Positions 51,943 through 60,695 are shown, numbered from the stretch's first letter. The stretch: 64,000 nt of DNA from Chloroflexota bacterium (GCA_018969485.1 JAGWYG010000004.1:1-64000), one strand, 5' to 3'. Numbers and translations are program-made. Notes: generated by a model from the letters alone, not told the origin.

Positions 51943-54753
51943 ATGCCACGATCATCACCGCGCCATCTCGCCCGGCTGGTATGGTGCCTCGTGCTTCTGC
52001 TCGGCGGAGTCGCAGCGCCATCGCGCGCTGCCGAACCGCTACCACCGCTGATCGTGGTAGCGCGGGCCCGCCTGGCCACGCCCGACGCATTCTTTCCTGC
52101 CGAACGCGGCCCGGCCGGGCACCTGACCGCCGGAATGCTGCGCGTTGCGCCGGGTTCGCAGCTCCTGCGGCGCGATCCCGACGGCACCGTCGCGGTATTG
52201 ATCGACACCGCCGCACCAGCCGGCGACCGCCGCAACCCGCTCGGCCTCGCCGACCTGCAATCGCCCGATGTCTCCTTCGATGCACGCCGGGTCGTGTTCG
52301 CCGGCACCAGCGGGCCGCGCGCCGCAGATGCCTGGCGGGCGCGCTGGCGCCTGTACGAATACGATCTTGAGCGTGGTGCGCTGCGTCAGCTGACATTCGA
52401 CGACCGCTCGATCGCCATCCCTGAGGGTCCAGCCAATCTGACGGCCTACGCCGGCTATGACGACCTGTTTCCCGCCTATCTCGCCGACGGGCGCATCGTC
52501 TTCAGCTCATCGCGCTATCCGGCGCGCTCGCCATACGATGGCCGGCCGGCGTTCAACTTGTACCTGCTCGCTCCCGGCGACAATCTCCCGCGGCGCATCA
52601 CCAGCGAGCGCAGCGCAGCGCTCCACGCGACTCCGCTGCCCGATGGCCGCATTCTCTTCAGCCGCTGGTGGGTCAACTTCAACCAGCCCGGCGAGCGCGA
52701 CATCTACAACCGCATCGACAACGGCCCCGGCAGCGAGATCGCCCGCGACGCCAGCGGTGCGCCGATCACGGTGCGTCGGCGCGTCACCGTGCGCGAGACC
52801 GTGCTGGTGACGGCCACACCGGCACCGGCGACGCCGACCGCGCGGCCGACGATCTGGCCGACGGCCCGCCCACCCGAGCTCCGGCTGACGCCGCTGCCCA
52901 CCGCGACGCGACCGCCCGCTGCGCCGACGCCGCCGCCGCTCGTCCGTGAGCGCAGCACCGTCGTCACCGAACCGCTGCGTGGGACGCGCCTCGCCGACGG
53001 CACGTTCATCTTCGCCAACGAGAACGCGACCTTCCGCCCGGCACGCGGGCTGCTGAGCGATGGCAGCCCGATCCGTGAGGCACCGAACACCTGGCACCTG
53101 ATGGCGATCGCTGCCGACGGCACCAGTCTCGTCCGCTTCGCCTGGACGCCGCGCTTCCCGTCGGCGCTGGCGCGCGACGACGGCAACGACACGTTCAATG
53201 CTGCCGAACCGGCGCTGGTGTTTGCCGGCGCGCGTATGCTGGTCGCATACACCACCCAGCGCGACGGCACCATGGCCCACACCACCCGGGGCACCGGCGT
53301 ACGCGTGGCGCTGCCCGGCATCGCCTACGCCGCCGCCAACACCACCGAGTCGATCGCCGGTCACCGGTGGGATGCGGCTGGGGCGCTGGATCCGCCATAC
53401 GCCCTGGCGCCGGCCGGGCTGCCCGACGGGCGCCTGGTGGTATCGCACACCGCAGCGCAGCGCCTGGCCGAACGCGACGCGACGTGGCGTGTCGCGGACG
53501 CGGGGCGCAGCCGCACGCTGCCGCTGCAGGCTGGCCCGTGGCGCTACGAGCTATGGGTGATGCGCCCCGACGGCAGCGGCGCCGCGACCGTGCCAGTGAC
53601 CGGGATCAGCGATGCCTTCGACCTGATGGATGCCACGCCGCTGGTGCCGCGCCCGGTCGGCGCGGGCGCCGGCCAGTGGCAGATGCCACCGCCGGACGCG
53701 TACCCGCTGGCCGATGACGATCCCGCCGGATGGAATGTGCCGCGCGGCCTGCGCGACGACACCGGCCAGCCAGCGTATCCCTGGGCGCAGCGCGCCATCG
53801 GCGAGATCGCGCTGACGACGCTCGAGAATGTCAACGTGTACGCCAACCCGCCACTCGAGCTGCCCTACATCAACGACTCGCCGCCGCTGGGGAGTGTGGC
53901 GTTCGCCGACATCTACATCGATGCCAATCAGTTCGGTGGCGCCACGCCGCGCGCCGCCCGGCCCGACGACCAGGTGCGCGCGGTGCGCTGGCTCACGGTG
54001 CCGGTCGACGCCCAGGGGCGCTTCATCGCGGCGGCGCCGGCGGATACTCCGCTGTTCATCGTGCTGCGCGACCGCGATGGCCGTATCGTGCGCGGCGGCG
54101 CCCGCGGCAGTCTGGCGATCGCCCAGGGCAACACGCCCGGCCGTGCCGGCGAGCATATGCGCTGCGTGGGCTGCCATCTCGGCCATGCCAGCGGTTCGGT
54201 ATCCCCGCATGGCCCCGGAGCCTACGGCTGGACGAACGTAGCCGGCCTGGCGGACGTGTCGGCTGCCGGCGTGCTGCAGCGCAGCGGCGACCGCCCGATC
54301 GCGGCGCTCACCGACCGGCGGGGCGTCGTTCCCGGGCCATCAGGCGCTTTCTACGACACCAGTGTCCCCTGGCGCGGCACGGCGGGCGATGTGCTCGAGC
54401 TGCGCTGGCCACAGCCGATCGCGGTTCGCGAAGTCCGTCTGAGTGGCGCCGAGCCCGGGATGTTCGGCCTCGCCGATGACCTGCGGGTGCGCGCGGCGTT
54501 CAGCGCCGCCCTCGGCGGGGTGACGCTCGCCGATGCCGGCCGGGACGTCGGCGTGATCGCGCCGCTGAGCGCCGGCGGCACGCGGCTGCGCTTTGACCCA
54601 CCGCTCGTGCTCGACCGGCTGCGGCTCGCGCTCGAGCCGCTCGCTGGCACCACCGTCGCGCTCGATGAGGTCGAGGTGATCGGCCAGGGCGCCAGCATCG
54701 CTGCGCTCACCAGCCAGCCCACCGAGCTGATGCTGCCGCTGGTCGTGCGCTGA
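51943..54753 (+). CDS. Secreted beta-propeller-like protein with CxxCH motif
   Basis: 936 residues with a signal peptide (about 1-29, 'LVLLLGGVAAPSRA'). TolB/WD-like repeats ('PDVSFDARRVVFAG', 'LPDGRILFSRWW', 'LPDGRLVVSHTA') are broken by a Pro/Thr-rich insert (about 300-350). Near 741-745 a single 'CVGCH' could bind haem c, or be a remnant of such a site. The C-terminal 180 residues look like a beta-sandwich discoidin-type module ('VREVRLSGAE', 'LDEVEVIGQG'). The layout recalls proteins matching the hydrazine-synthase alpha middle domain, but no anammox genes are near. Ribosome-binding site weak. Confidence 0.72.
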   Translation: MPRSSPRHLARLVWCLVLLLGGVAAPSRAAEPLPPLIVVARARLATPDAFFPAERGPAGHLTAGMLRVAPGSQLLRRDPDGTVAVLIDTAAPAGDRRNPLGLADLQSPDVSFDARRVVFAGTSGPRAADAWRARWRLYEYDLERGALRQLTFDDRSIAIPEGPANLTAYAGYDDLFPAYLADGRIVFSSSRYPARSPYDGRPAFNLYLLAPGDNLPRRITSERSAALHATPLPDGRILFSRWWVNFNQPGERDIYNRIDNGPGSEIARDASGAPITVRRRVTVRETVLVTATPAPATPTARPTIWPTARPPELRLTPLPTATRPPAAPTPPPLVRERSTVVTEPLRGTRLADGTFIFANENATFRPARGLLSDGSPIREAPNTWHLMAIAADGTSLVRFAWTPRFPSALARDDGNDTFNAAEPALVFAGARMLVAYTTQRDGTMAHTTRGTGVRVALPGIAYAAANTTESIAGHRWDAAGALDPPYALAPAGLPDGRLVVSHTAAQRLAERDATWRVADAGRSRTLPLQAGPWRYELWVMRPDGSGAATVPVTGISDAFDLMDATPLVPRPVGAGAGQWQMPPPDAYPLADDDPAGWNVPRGLRDDTGQPAYPWAQRAIGEIALTTLENVNVYANPPLELPYINDSPPLGSVAFADIYIDANQFGGATPRAARPDDQVRAVRWLTVPVDAQGRFIAAAPADTPLFIVLRDRDGRIVRGGARGSLAIAQGNTPGRAGEHMRCVGCHLGHASGSVSPHGPGAYGWTNVAGLADVSAAGVLQRSGDRPIAALTDRRGVVPGPSGAFYDTSVPWRGTAGDVLELRWPQPIAVREVRLSGAEPGMFGLADDLRVRAAFSAALGGVTLADAGRDVGVIAPLSAGGTRLRFDPPLVLDRLRLALEPLAGTTVALDEVEVIGQGASIAALTSQPTELMLPLVVR

Positions 54754-54957
54754 GCGCACGTGCGGCGCCGCCGGTCACGGCGCGATGCCGCAGGTCGGCT
54801 GAGCGCGCTTCTGTGCATCAGCCTCCCCCGAACGCGTCGGCATGCATCTCGCTGACGCACTCCGACCCGCCGCGACGGGCGTGTGCGCGACGCTGCCCCG
54901 GCAGCCTGCCGCCGGCGGCTCTGCCCGCTGCATCTCGTCGGGCGATGCGCAGCAGCG

Positions 54958-55020
54958 TCAGCGAACATTGAACGGCAGCACCCTGCGCAGCACATCGACC
55001 GGATCGTCGCCAGGCCTGGC
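54958..55020. repeat. 63-bp direct repeat (second copy 55199-55261)
   Basis: The two blocks differ at only one base in 63, whereas sequence just beyond differs much more. Both end at the stop codon of a TPR-like reading frame on the minus strand. Confidence 0.85.
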
Positions 55021-55198
55021 GCGTTCCAGCGCATCGATCGCTGGCGCTGCCTGCGGCAGCGCCCGGCGCAGTTCAGCAAGCTCGCTACGCCTCGGCGGCG
55101 ATACAGCCACCCCGGCGCGCCATGCTGCCTGCCGGATGGCGAGCCCGATCAGCCGCGCAGTACCACGCGTCATCGGCCCACGATACTGCGCGATTCCA
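54958..55198 (-). pseudogene. 3'-end remnant of a paralogue of the adjacent TPR-like gene
   Basis: Encodes about 75 residues that align with the C-terminus of the gene at 55199-56038: 'IRQAAWRAGV' against 'IRQAAYCAGV', and an identical final stretch 'ARPGDDPVDVLRRVLPFNVR'. It lacks a start and the N-terminal two thirds. Earlier residues differ considerably, so it descends from an old tandem paralogue. The last 63 bases are almost identical between the copies, suggesting later gene conversion. Confidence 0.7.
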
Positions 55199-56038
55199 TC
55201 AGCGAACATTGAACGGCAGCACCCTGCGCAGCACATCGACCGGATCGTCGCCGGGCCTGGCGTGTTGCAGCGCATCGATGTACCGGGACGCAGCAGGCAG
55301 CAGCGTACGCAAGCTGGCGATCGCCGCGGGGACTGCCGGCTGACCATCCACTCCGGCGCAGTACGCCGCCTGCCGGATGGCGTGCCGGATGAGCCCTGAG
55401 ACACCTCGGGCCGTCGGCCCGCTGTACAGATTGCTCCCGAGCTGGAAGTACCACTTTGCGGCATTACGAGAGTGATCCCGCAGCAACAGCATGCCACGCC
55501 ACGCCGTAATCAATCCCCACGGATGCGATAGGCCATCTTTCCAATGCTCATAGGCATCGAGATAGGCATCGATGGCGGCATGATCCTTGCATCGCTCGGC
55601 AAGATAGCGCACGAGCAGGTGATGCCGCCAGCGCGATTCGCCGTCCCCCATCGCTGCCAGTTCCCGGATCTGCGCAGGATCAAGCCCGACCCCGGCCGCC
55701 TCCATCAGTGGCCGGCGATCTGCAGCAGTGAGCGTGGCATCGTCCAGGCTGGCCAGCGCACGGTAGGCCGCAGTCTGGCGCTGCTCCCGCGACGTCGCGG
55801 CTGGATCAGACAGCCGCCCGAACACCGCCAGCGCGCGATCAAAGTACTGCCTCGCCTCGCTGCTCTTGCCCTGAAAGGCGCGGTGCTGGCCGAGCGAACT
55901 GAGGACACGGCCATACATCATGGAGCCCGGGATCGCTTCCTCGTTCTGCAGCCAGTGTTCAACGACACCAGATGCAGCATCGAACTCATAGCGATTCGTC
56001 CGGCGCACCGCGATATGCAATTCCGCCAGACACGACAC
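55199..56038 (-). CDS. Helical-repeat (TPR-like) protein, probably 5'-truncated
   Basis: 279 residues from a GTG. Repeated helices ('GRVLSSLGQHRAFQGKSSEA', 'YFDRALAVFGRLSD') resemble tetratricopeptide units, such as the sensor end of STAND or AfsR-type regulators. The frame remains open upstream ('ASTRRAEDARVSCLAELHIA'), then turns into non-coding-like sequence before the tRNA, so the N-terminal part, including any ATPase domain, has probably been lost. No ribosome-binding site fits the GTG. It could be a decaying gene with its paralogue remnant downstream. Confidence 0.55.
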   Translation of the reverse strand: MSCLAELHIAVRRTNRYEFDAASGVVEHWLQNEEAIPGSMMYGRVLSSLGQHRAFQGKSSEARQYFDRALAVFGRLSDPAATSREQRQTAAYRALASLDDATLTAADRRPLMEAAGVGLDPAQIRELAAMGDGESRWRHHLLVRYLAERCKDHAAIDAYLDAYEHWKDGLSHPWGLITAWRGMLLLRDHSRNAAKWYFQLGSNLYSGPTARGVSGLIRHAIRQAAYCAGVDGQPAVPAAIASLRTLLPAASRYIDALQHARPGDDPVDVLRRVLPFNVR

Positions 56039-56258
56039 ACGCGCATCCTCTGCACGTCGCGTACTGGCCCCTGTGAGCAGTTGCTGCGTCCCGGAACGGC
56101 GATCGCACTGGCGCAGCGGCTTGCCGCCGGCGTTGCACGATCCCGGCCGCTGACCGCCAGGGCCGCATGCGGCCAGTGGGCGGCGCGGCGTGCCGACACC
56201 CGTGGCGACGCGGGGAGTTGCGGCAGGCGCGGCCTTGTGCTAGGATCTGATGTAGCAC

Positions 56259-56333
56259 GGGCCGCTAGCTCAACGGCAGAGCACGTCGCTCATAACGACC
56301 GGGTTACAGGTTCGAATCCTGTGCGGCCCACCA
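56259..56333 (+). tRNA. tRNA with CAU anticodon (Met elongator or Ile2)
   Basis: Acceptor stem GGGCCGC pairs with GCGGCCC, followed by A and an encoded CCA (56331-56333). D-arm 'AGCTCAACGGCAGAGC', anticodon loop CTCATAA and T-arm 'ACAGGTTCGAATCCTGT' are all recognisable. The top anticodon-stem pair is a C:C mismatch. Initiator features (C1:A72 mismatch, three G:C pairs at the anticodon) are absent. Methionine elongator and lysidine-modified isoleucine tRNA cannot be separated here. Confidence 0.92.
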
Positions 56334-56347
56334 GTGAGGCGGAAGCC

Positions 56348-57262
56348 ATGAGTGAATCGCCATCACGACGCCCGTCGATCCGTCCGGGTTCGCTCGCGGC
56401 GTGGATCCTGGCGGCGCGCCCACCGACGCTCCCGGCCGCCATCGTGCCGGTGCTGGTCGGCACGGCGCCGGCCGCGGCCATCGGGCGGTTCGACGCCGCG
56501 ATCTTCATCATCACACTGCTCACCGCGCTGCTGTTGCAGATCGGCGCCAATCTGGCCAACGACTACTTCGACTTTCTCAAGGGCGCCGACACCGGTGCCC
56601 GGCTCGGGCCGACGCGCGTCACCCAGAGCGGGCTCCTCGCACCGCGCGCCATCCGGATCGGCCTGGCCGGCATCTTCGGCGCCGCCGGCATCCTCGGCGG
56701 CGTGCTGGTCTGGTCGGGCGGGTGGCCGATCGCCATCATCGGCATCGCTGCCATCCTCGCGGCGCTGGCCTACACCGCCGGCCCCTACCCGCTCGCCTAC
56801 CACGGGCTGGGCGACGTCGCCGCATTCGGCTTCTTCGGCATCGCCGCCGTGGTGGGTACCAGTTGGCTCCAGCTGGGCAGCATCCCGCCCGAGGCCTGGC
56901 TGGCGTCGCTGGCCGTGGGCGCGCTCGTCACCAACATTCTGGTGGTCAACAATCTGCGCGATCACGACACCGACGCAGCGGCAGGCAAACGCACCACCAC
57001 CGTGCGCTTCGGCCGCGGCTTCGCCAGGACGCAGTACGTCGTTCTGCTCGGGTTTGCCTACAGCCTGCCGGTGACGATGGCTGTGCTGGGCTTGGCGGGG
57101 TGGGGCGCTGCCGTGTTGCCGTTGCTGGCGCTGCCGCTGGCGCGTGCGCCACTGCGCGCCGTGCTCACCCAGCAAGGCCGGCCGCTCAACCGTGCGCTGA
57201 TGCAGACGGCGCGGCTGCACATGGCGTTCGGCGCGCTCTTCGCCATCGGGCTGCTGTGGTGA
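56348..57262 (+). CDS. menA: 1,4-dihydroxy-2-naphthoate polyprenyltransferase
   Basis: Attaches the isoprenoid tail in menaquinone synthesis; 304 residues, about eight to nine membrane helices. The two Asp-rich sites of the UbiA superfamily are present: 'NLANDYFDFLKGAD' and 'NNLRDHDTDAAAGKRT'. 'GPTRVTQSGL' is a MenA-like loop. ATG 56348 is 14 bases after the tRNA; a GAGG/GGAAG site lies before it. The gene converges on the next one, with 6 bases between stops. Confidence 0.95.
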   Translation: MSESPSRRPSIRPGSLAAWILAARPPTLPAAIVPVLVGTAPAAAIGRFDAAIFIITLLTALLLQIGANLANDYFDFLKGADTGARLGPTRVTQSGLLAPRAIRIGLAGIFGAAGILGGVLVWSGGWPIAIIGIAAILAALAYTAGPYPLAYHGLGDVAAFGFFGIAAVVGTSWLQLGSIPPEAWLASLAVGALVTNILVVNNLRDHDTDAAAGKRTTTVRFGRGFARTQYVVLLGFAYSLPVTMAVLGLAGWGAAVLPLLALPLARAPLRAVLTQQGRPLNRALMQTARLHMAFGALFAIGLLW

Positions 57263-57268
57263 CGGCAC

Positions 57269-57961
57269 TCACGGCGGCGTCGCCGCGAGCGACGTGGTGG
57301 CGCGTGAGACGGCGCCATCGGCCAACTCCAGGACCACGATGACCGTATCCAGTGCGCCGGCCCAGCCTTCGGCCTGCAGCACGGCTGCCAGCGACGCACT
57401 GCGGTAGCTCAGGTGCAGCGTCGCGTCAGCATGCGGCTCGACCGCCGCCAGCCGGTAATCGGCGGGCAACAGCGCCTCGACGGCTAGCCGCGCGCTGTCG
57501 GGCGACGGACGCGCGGCGCCATCCCAGGCGCGCTCGACCAGACGGACGCGCTCGCGCGCCAGTTCGATCACGAAGCGCCCGTCACCATACACCAGGAAGG
57601 TGCCGCTGCGGTGTTCGACGGCGCCGTAGATGGTATCCCAGGTGGCGTGGTCGAGGCCGAGGCCGCCCGAATCGAGCCGCGCCCCTGGCGCCAGCGGCGT
57701 CGCCGATGGCTGTGCGCCGAACGGCGTGGCGCTCGGCGCCCGCGCCGTGGCCGCCAGCGACTGCGCGGTCGCCAGCGATTCGCGGTACAGCTGCTCGCGC
57801 ACACCGCTGGCGATGCCGGGAAAGACCAGCACCAGCGACAGGATGGCCAGCGCCAGACACGCGATCACCACCGCCGCCCAGCGTACGGGCGACGGGGCGT
57901 ATGCCTCATCGCCGTCTCGCGCAGCGGCGTCGTCAGGTTCGGCGTGCGGTGGATGGCTCAC
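57269..57961 (-). CDS. Single-pass membrane protein, unknown
   Basis: 230 residues, not recognised. Acidic N-terminus, one membrane helix (about 30-52, 'VVIACLALAILSLVLVFPGI'), an Ala/Thr/Pro-rich outer linker ('SATPFGAQPSATPLAPG') and a C-terminal domain of alternating charged and hydrophobic strands. GTG start. It follows the response-regulator/RodZ-like gene by 30 bases on the same strand, so the pair is probably one operon acting at the envelope. Confidence 0.65.
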   Translation of the reverse strand: MSHPPHAEPDDAAARDGDEAYAPSPVRWAAVVIACLALAILSLVLVFPGIASGVREQLYRESLATAQSLAATARAPSATPFGAQPSATPLAPGARLDSGGLGLDHATWDTIYGAVEHRSGTFLVYGDGRFVIELARERVRLVERAWDGAARPSPDSARLAVEALLPADYRLAAVEPHADATLHLSYRSASLAAVLQAEGWAGALDTVIVVLELADGAVSRATTSLAATPP

Positions 57962-57991
57962 AGCGCCAGACCCTCCGTCGACAGGGGCCGC

Positions 57992-59050
57992 TCAGCTGCC
58001 GGCTGGCCAGATTGCCTCGATCCAGGTGCCAAACGGGAGACCCACGAGGACCTCGCGCGCACGCTGCAGCACCGTCAGGATTCCCTCGCGATCCAGCAGC
58101 CAGATCGCCCCGATCCCCAGAAACAGCGCGGCGGCGACCGCCAGCCCCATGGCGAGCTGGGTCGGAAATTGCCGCGGCGCCGGCGGCCCACCCAGCGAAG
58201 GTGGCGGCTCGAGGGGCAGGCTCACGTGCGCCTGGCGGTACTGCTCGACCAGCGGGTCGGCCGGGATGCCGACGTACGCCGCCAGCGTGCGCAGCATCGC
58301 CTCGGTCGGTGCGCCGCGCGGCAGCCGGGCGTACATCTCCTCCTCGAGGGCCTGGATGTACATCATGCGGATGCGGGTATCCAGCTCGGCCTGCACCAGG
58401 GTCACGCGCCGTCGTTGCCGCGCTGCGCGCAGTTGCTGCCCGAGCGAGAGTCGTTCAAGCTCATCGGGGCGCAGCTCGTCGGCCTCGGATTCGCGCAGGC
58501 CGCTCAGCAGCGAGCGCTCCTCGGCATATGGAATGAAGATCAGCTCATCTTCCTCCGGCCGGGGCGCCGGGGGATCGGCCGCCATCCGTGGCGGCGCCGA
58601 CGGCGCAAACTCCAGCAGGTCAATCCCCTTGAAGCTGCCGGAATCGTCGTTCATGCCGAGATCGACCGAGATGGCCGGCGCACGGGCCGCCGGCGCATCG
58701 CCGGGGCGCAGCCGCGCACGCAGCCGCGCCAGGAGCTCGGCGGTGCGGAATGGCTTGGCGATGTAGTCGATTGCCCCCATCTCGAGGCCGCGGATGACAT
58801 CTTCCTCGAGCGCTTCGCCCGATGCGACGATCACCGGCACGGTGCGCGCCAGCTTCTTCAGCAGCATCCATCCGCTGCCGTGCTGAATGCCGACGTCGAG
58901 GACGATCATGTCGTAGCGCTCTTCCTGGGTCAGCGAATCGGCGTGGCTCGCGTTCGAGACCAGATCGACAGCGTAACCGGCTTCGCGGAGCTGTGCCGCC
59001 AGTCGGTCGAGAAGCACGACGTTGTCGTCGACGAGCAGTATTCGAGGCAT
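57992..59050 (-). CDS. Response-regulator receiver fused to RodZ-like HTH and membrane helix
   Basis: 352 residues. Receiver domain (about 1-120) with the acidic pair 'VDDN', phospho-acceptor Asp in 'MIVLDVG' (about 52) and the Lys of 'IAKPF'. After a linker comes a Cro/RodZ-like HTH ('LGQQLRAARQRRRVTLVQAE', about 205-275), then one membrane helix near 308-328 ('LAMGLAVAAALFLGIGAIWLL'). This makes a membrane-tethered regulator, coupling phosphorylation to a RodZ-type cytoskeletal or DNA-binding module. GGGGAG precedes the ATG, and an extended -10 lies at 59101-59109. Confidence 0.85.
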   Translation of the reverse strand: MPRILLVDDNVVLLDRLAAQLREAGYAVDLVSNASHADSLTQEERYDMIVLDVGIQHGSGWMLLKKLARTVPVIVASGEALEEDVIRGLEMGAIDYIAKPFRTAELLARLRARLRPGDAPAARAPAISVDLGMNDDSGSFKGIDLLEFAPSAPPRMAADPPAPRPEEDELIFIPYAEERSLLSGLRESEADELRPDELERLSLGQQLRAARQRRRVTLVQAELDTRIRMMYIQALEEEMYARLPRGAPTEAMLRTLAAYVGIPADPLVEQYRQAHVSLPLEPPPSLGGPPAPRQFPTQLAMGLAVAAALFLGIGAIWLLDREGILTVLQRAREVLVGLPFGTWIEAIWPAGS

Positions 59051-59100
59051 GAATCTCCCCTCACGCTGCCGGATCCCGGTGCGCCCACGCGGATTACCTC

Positions 59101-59109
59101 ATTATAGCA
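59101..59109 (-). promoter_or_regulatory. Extended -10 (TGCTATAAT) for the receiver/RodZ-like gene
   Basis: TGC plus a perfect TATAAT on the minus strand, 51 bases upstream of the ATG at 59050. No clear -35. Confidence 0.55.
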
Positions 59110-59176
59110 TGCCCGGGCGTGGCTGATTGCCCGGCCCGGCCGGCGTACGTCGCCGCACAGAGCAGGGCCCGACGGG

Positions 59177-59205
59177 TTGCACATCCAGCACAAATGTTCT
59201 ATACT
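59177..59205 (+). promoter_or_regulatory. Promoter of the UvdE-like gene, TTGCAC-17-TATACT
   Basis: TTGCAC (59177-59182), 17-base spacer, TATACT (59200-59205). The transcript would start only about 13 bases before the ATG at 59225, just upstream of the GGAGG site at 59215-59219, leaving a very short leader. Confidence 0.5.
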
Positions 59206-59224
59206 CTTGCCATGGAGGAACGCG

Positions 59225-60115
59225 ATGAGTCTGACGGCTGACGCCATCCGCTTCGGGACAACCATCCGGCTCGACGCCATGCCAGCCGGGTGCGACATGC
59301 ATCCAAGCCTGCTGCTGGCGCTGGTCATCGACGCGATCCGGCGGCATGCCGCGCAGGGCATCGCGGTGCTGAGGCTACCGCCGGTGGCCGGCGCGTGGCT
59401 GCCGGCTGGCGGCGCCTGGCAGCACATCGCGGCGCTCTGCCACGAGGGTGCGCGGCTCATCGAGCAGCTCGGCGTGCGCCTGACGATCCACGCCGAGATG
59501 CACGTCGTGGTGGCAGCGCGCGATGGAGCGATCCACGCGGCAAGCATGGCATCGCTGATGCGCGCAGTCGAGGTGCTCGACGCGCTGGAGGTCGGCCGCG
59601 ACGGCATCATCGTCGTGCATGCACCGCACCCTGACGTCGGCGTGGCGGCGCGCGTCGCGCGCTGGCATGCCCGGCTGGACACCTCCCTGCGGCGGCGCAT
59701 CGCCTTCGAGCCATTGGCAGCAGCGGGTGCGTTCGAGGCAGCGCTGCTCATTCACCAGCACACCGGTGCGCCGATCGTGCTCGACACGCTGCACTGGCAA
59801 CTGTCCGGCAGCCCGCTGACGCTCGGCACCGCGCTGAGCCTGGCGCTGGGCACCTGGCCCGCCGGCGTGCGGCCCAAGATCCACCTGAGCAGCCAGCGCA
59901 CCGAATCGGTGCAGCGCGGCGCTGTGGCGCCGATTGCGCCACCCGCGGGACAGCACGCCGACTACTGCCACCCGGCCGACGTCGCCGCGCTGGCGGCAGC
60001 CGCCCGTGGCGCACAGCCATTCGACGTCATGATCGAAGCGCGCGCCGGCGAGCGTGCAGTCGCGCAGGTACGGCGCGACTGGCGCAAGGCGGCGCGCATG
60101 GAGGAACCAGCATGA
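59225..60115 (+). CDS. UV-damage endonuclease (UvdE/UvsE)-like TIM barrel
   Basis: UvdE nicks DNA 5' to UV photoproducts using metal ions. 296 residues with the family's outline: 'GVRLTIHAEMHV' (metal His), 'IIVVHAPHPDV', 'RIAFEPL' where UvdE has its Glu-Asn-Asp, 'APIVLDTLHWQ' and 'KIHLSSQR' near the end, then 'HADYCHP'. The first Glu is kept, but Asn-Asp is replaced by Pro-Leu, so activity is uncertain; a related sugar-isomerase-like function is the alternative. GGAGG lies 5 bases before the ATG. It is coupled to the next gene by ATGA. Confidence 0.72.
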   Translation: MSLTADAIRFGTTIRLDAMPAGCDMHPSLLLALVIDAIRRHAAQGIAVLRLPPVAGAWLPAGGAWQHIAALCHEGARLIEQLGVRLTIHAEMHVVVAARDGAIHAASMASLMRAVEVLDALEVGRDGIIVVHAPHPDVGVAARVARWHARLDTSLRRRIAFEPLAAAGAFEAALLIHQHTGAPIVLDTLHWQLSGSPLTLGTALSLALGTWPAGVRPKIHLSSQRTESVQRGAVAPIAPPAGQHADYCHPADVAALAAAARGAQPFDVMIEARAGERAVAQVRRDWRKAARMEEPA

Positions 60116-60579
60116 GCGTGCCCACGCCGGGCGGCGCCGCGTTCGCCGATGACGCCGCAGTCCTGATCTGCCGCACGCCGCAGCCGCGCGATCTGGCGCA
60201 CGCATTGTGCGATGGCTGGTACCGCATCCCGTGTGATCGCGCACCACGCCGGCTGGCAGTCGACCTGCTGGCCTTCTACCAGCCGGCCTCATTCGGCGAG
60301 CGGCGCTACCGGATCGAATGGGTCGCGCCGCTTGAGCGCATCGAGGTCGCGCCGCGCCACGCGCTGCTGCCGGGCGAAGCCGGGCATCCGCGGGCTGCTG
60401 CGCCGTACTGGGTCTATCGGCTCGGCGCGCCGATCGCACTGCCGACGCCATTGCCTGCCCGACAGCTGCGGCGGTTCAGTTTTCGGTACACCCGCTGGTG
60501 GTGGTTGCTCTGTGCCGGCGATCTCGCCGACAGCGGCACTGCCGCCCCGCTGGCGCACGAGGCGGCACCATGGTGGTGA
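60112..60579 (+). CDS. Partner of the UvdE-like gene, unknown
   Basis: 155 residues, not recognised. Aromatic and Pro-rich, with patterns 'GWYRIPCDRAPRRLAVDLLAFYQPASFGE' (split here for description), 'YRIEWVAPL' and 'FSFRYTRWWWLL'. The ATGA overlap at 60112 shows coupled translation. The N-terminal half resembles restriction-type or EVE-like small modules only vaguely. A nucleic-acid-binding partner is plausible from context; sequence alone does not establish it. Confidence 0.6.
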   Translation: MSVPTPGGAAFADDAAVLICRTPQPRDLAHALCDGWYRIPCDRAPRRLAVDLLAFYQPASFGERRYRIEWVAPLERIEVAPRHALLPGEAGHPRAAAPYWVYRLGAPIALPTPLPARQLRRFSFRYTRWWWLLCAGDLADSGTAAPLAHEAAPWW

Positions 60580-60583
60580 GCGC

Positions 60584-60627
60584 ATGGCGCGGGGCGGAGC
60601 CCACGCCGTGTGCCCCGCCGGCGCCAT
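60584..60627. terminator. Bulged inverted repeat between convergent genes
   Basis: ATGGCGC + GGGGC (60584-60595) pairs with GCCCC and GCGCCAT (60612-60627) around a small bulge, just beyond the stop at 60579 and before the converging M20 gene. Terminator-like by position; no U-tract. Confidence 0.4.
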
Positions 60628-60695
60628 CGCCCGGCAGACGGCTGCAGCCCCCGGCAGCAGCGAGCCGCCGCGCGACAGCGCCAGGAGCACACGCA

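Noticed and set aside
51943-54753. Hydrazine synthase alpha subunit
   Set aside because: Only a loose propeller plus one CxxCH resemblance; no hydrazine-pathway genes and a different overall layout.
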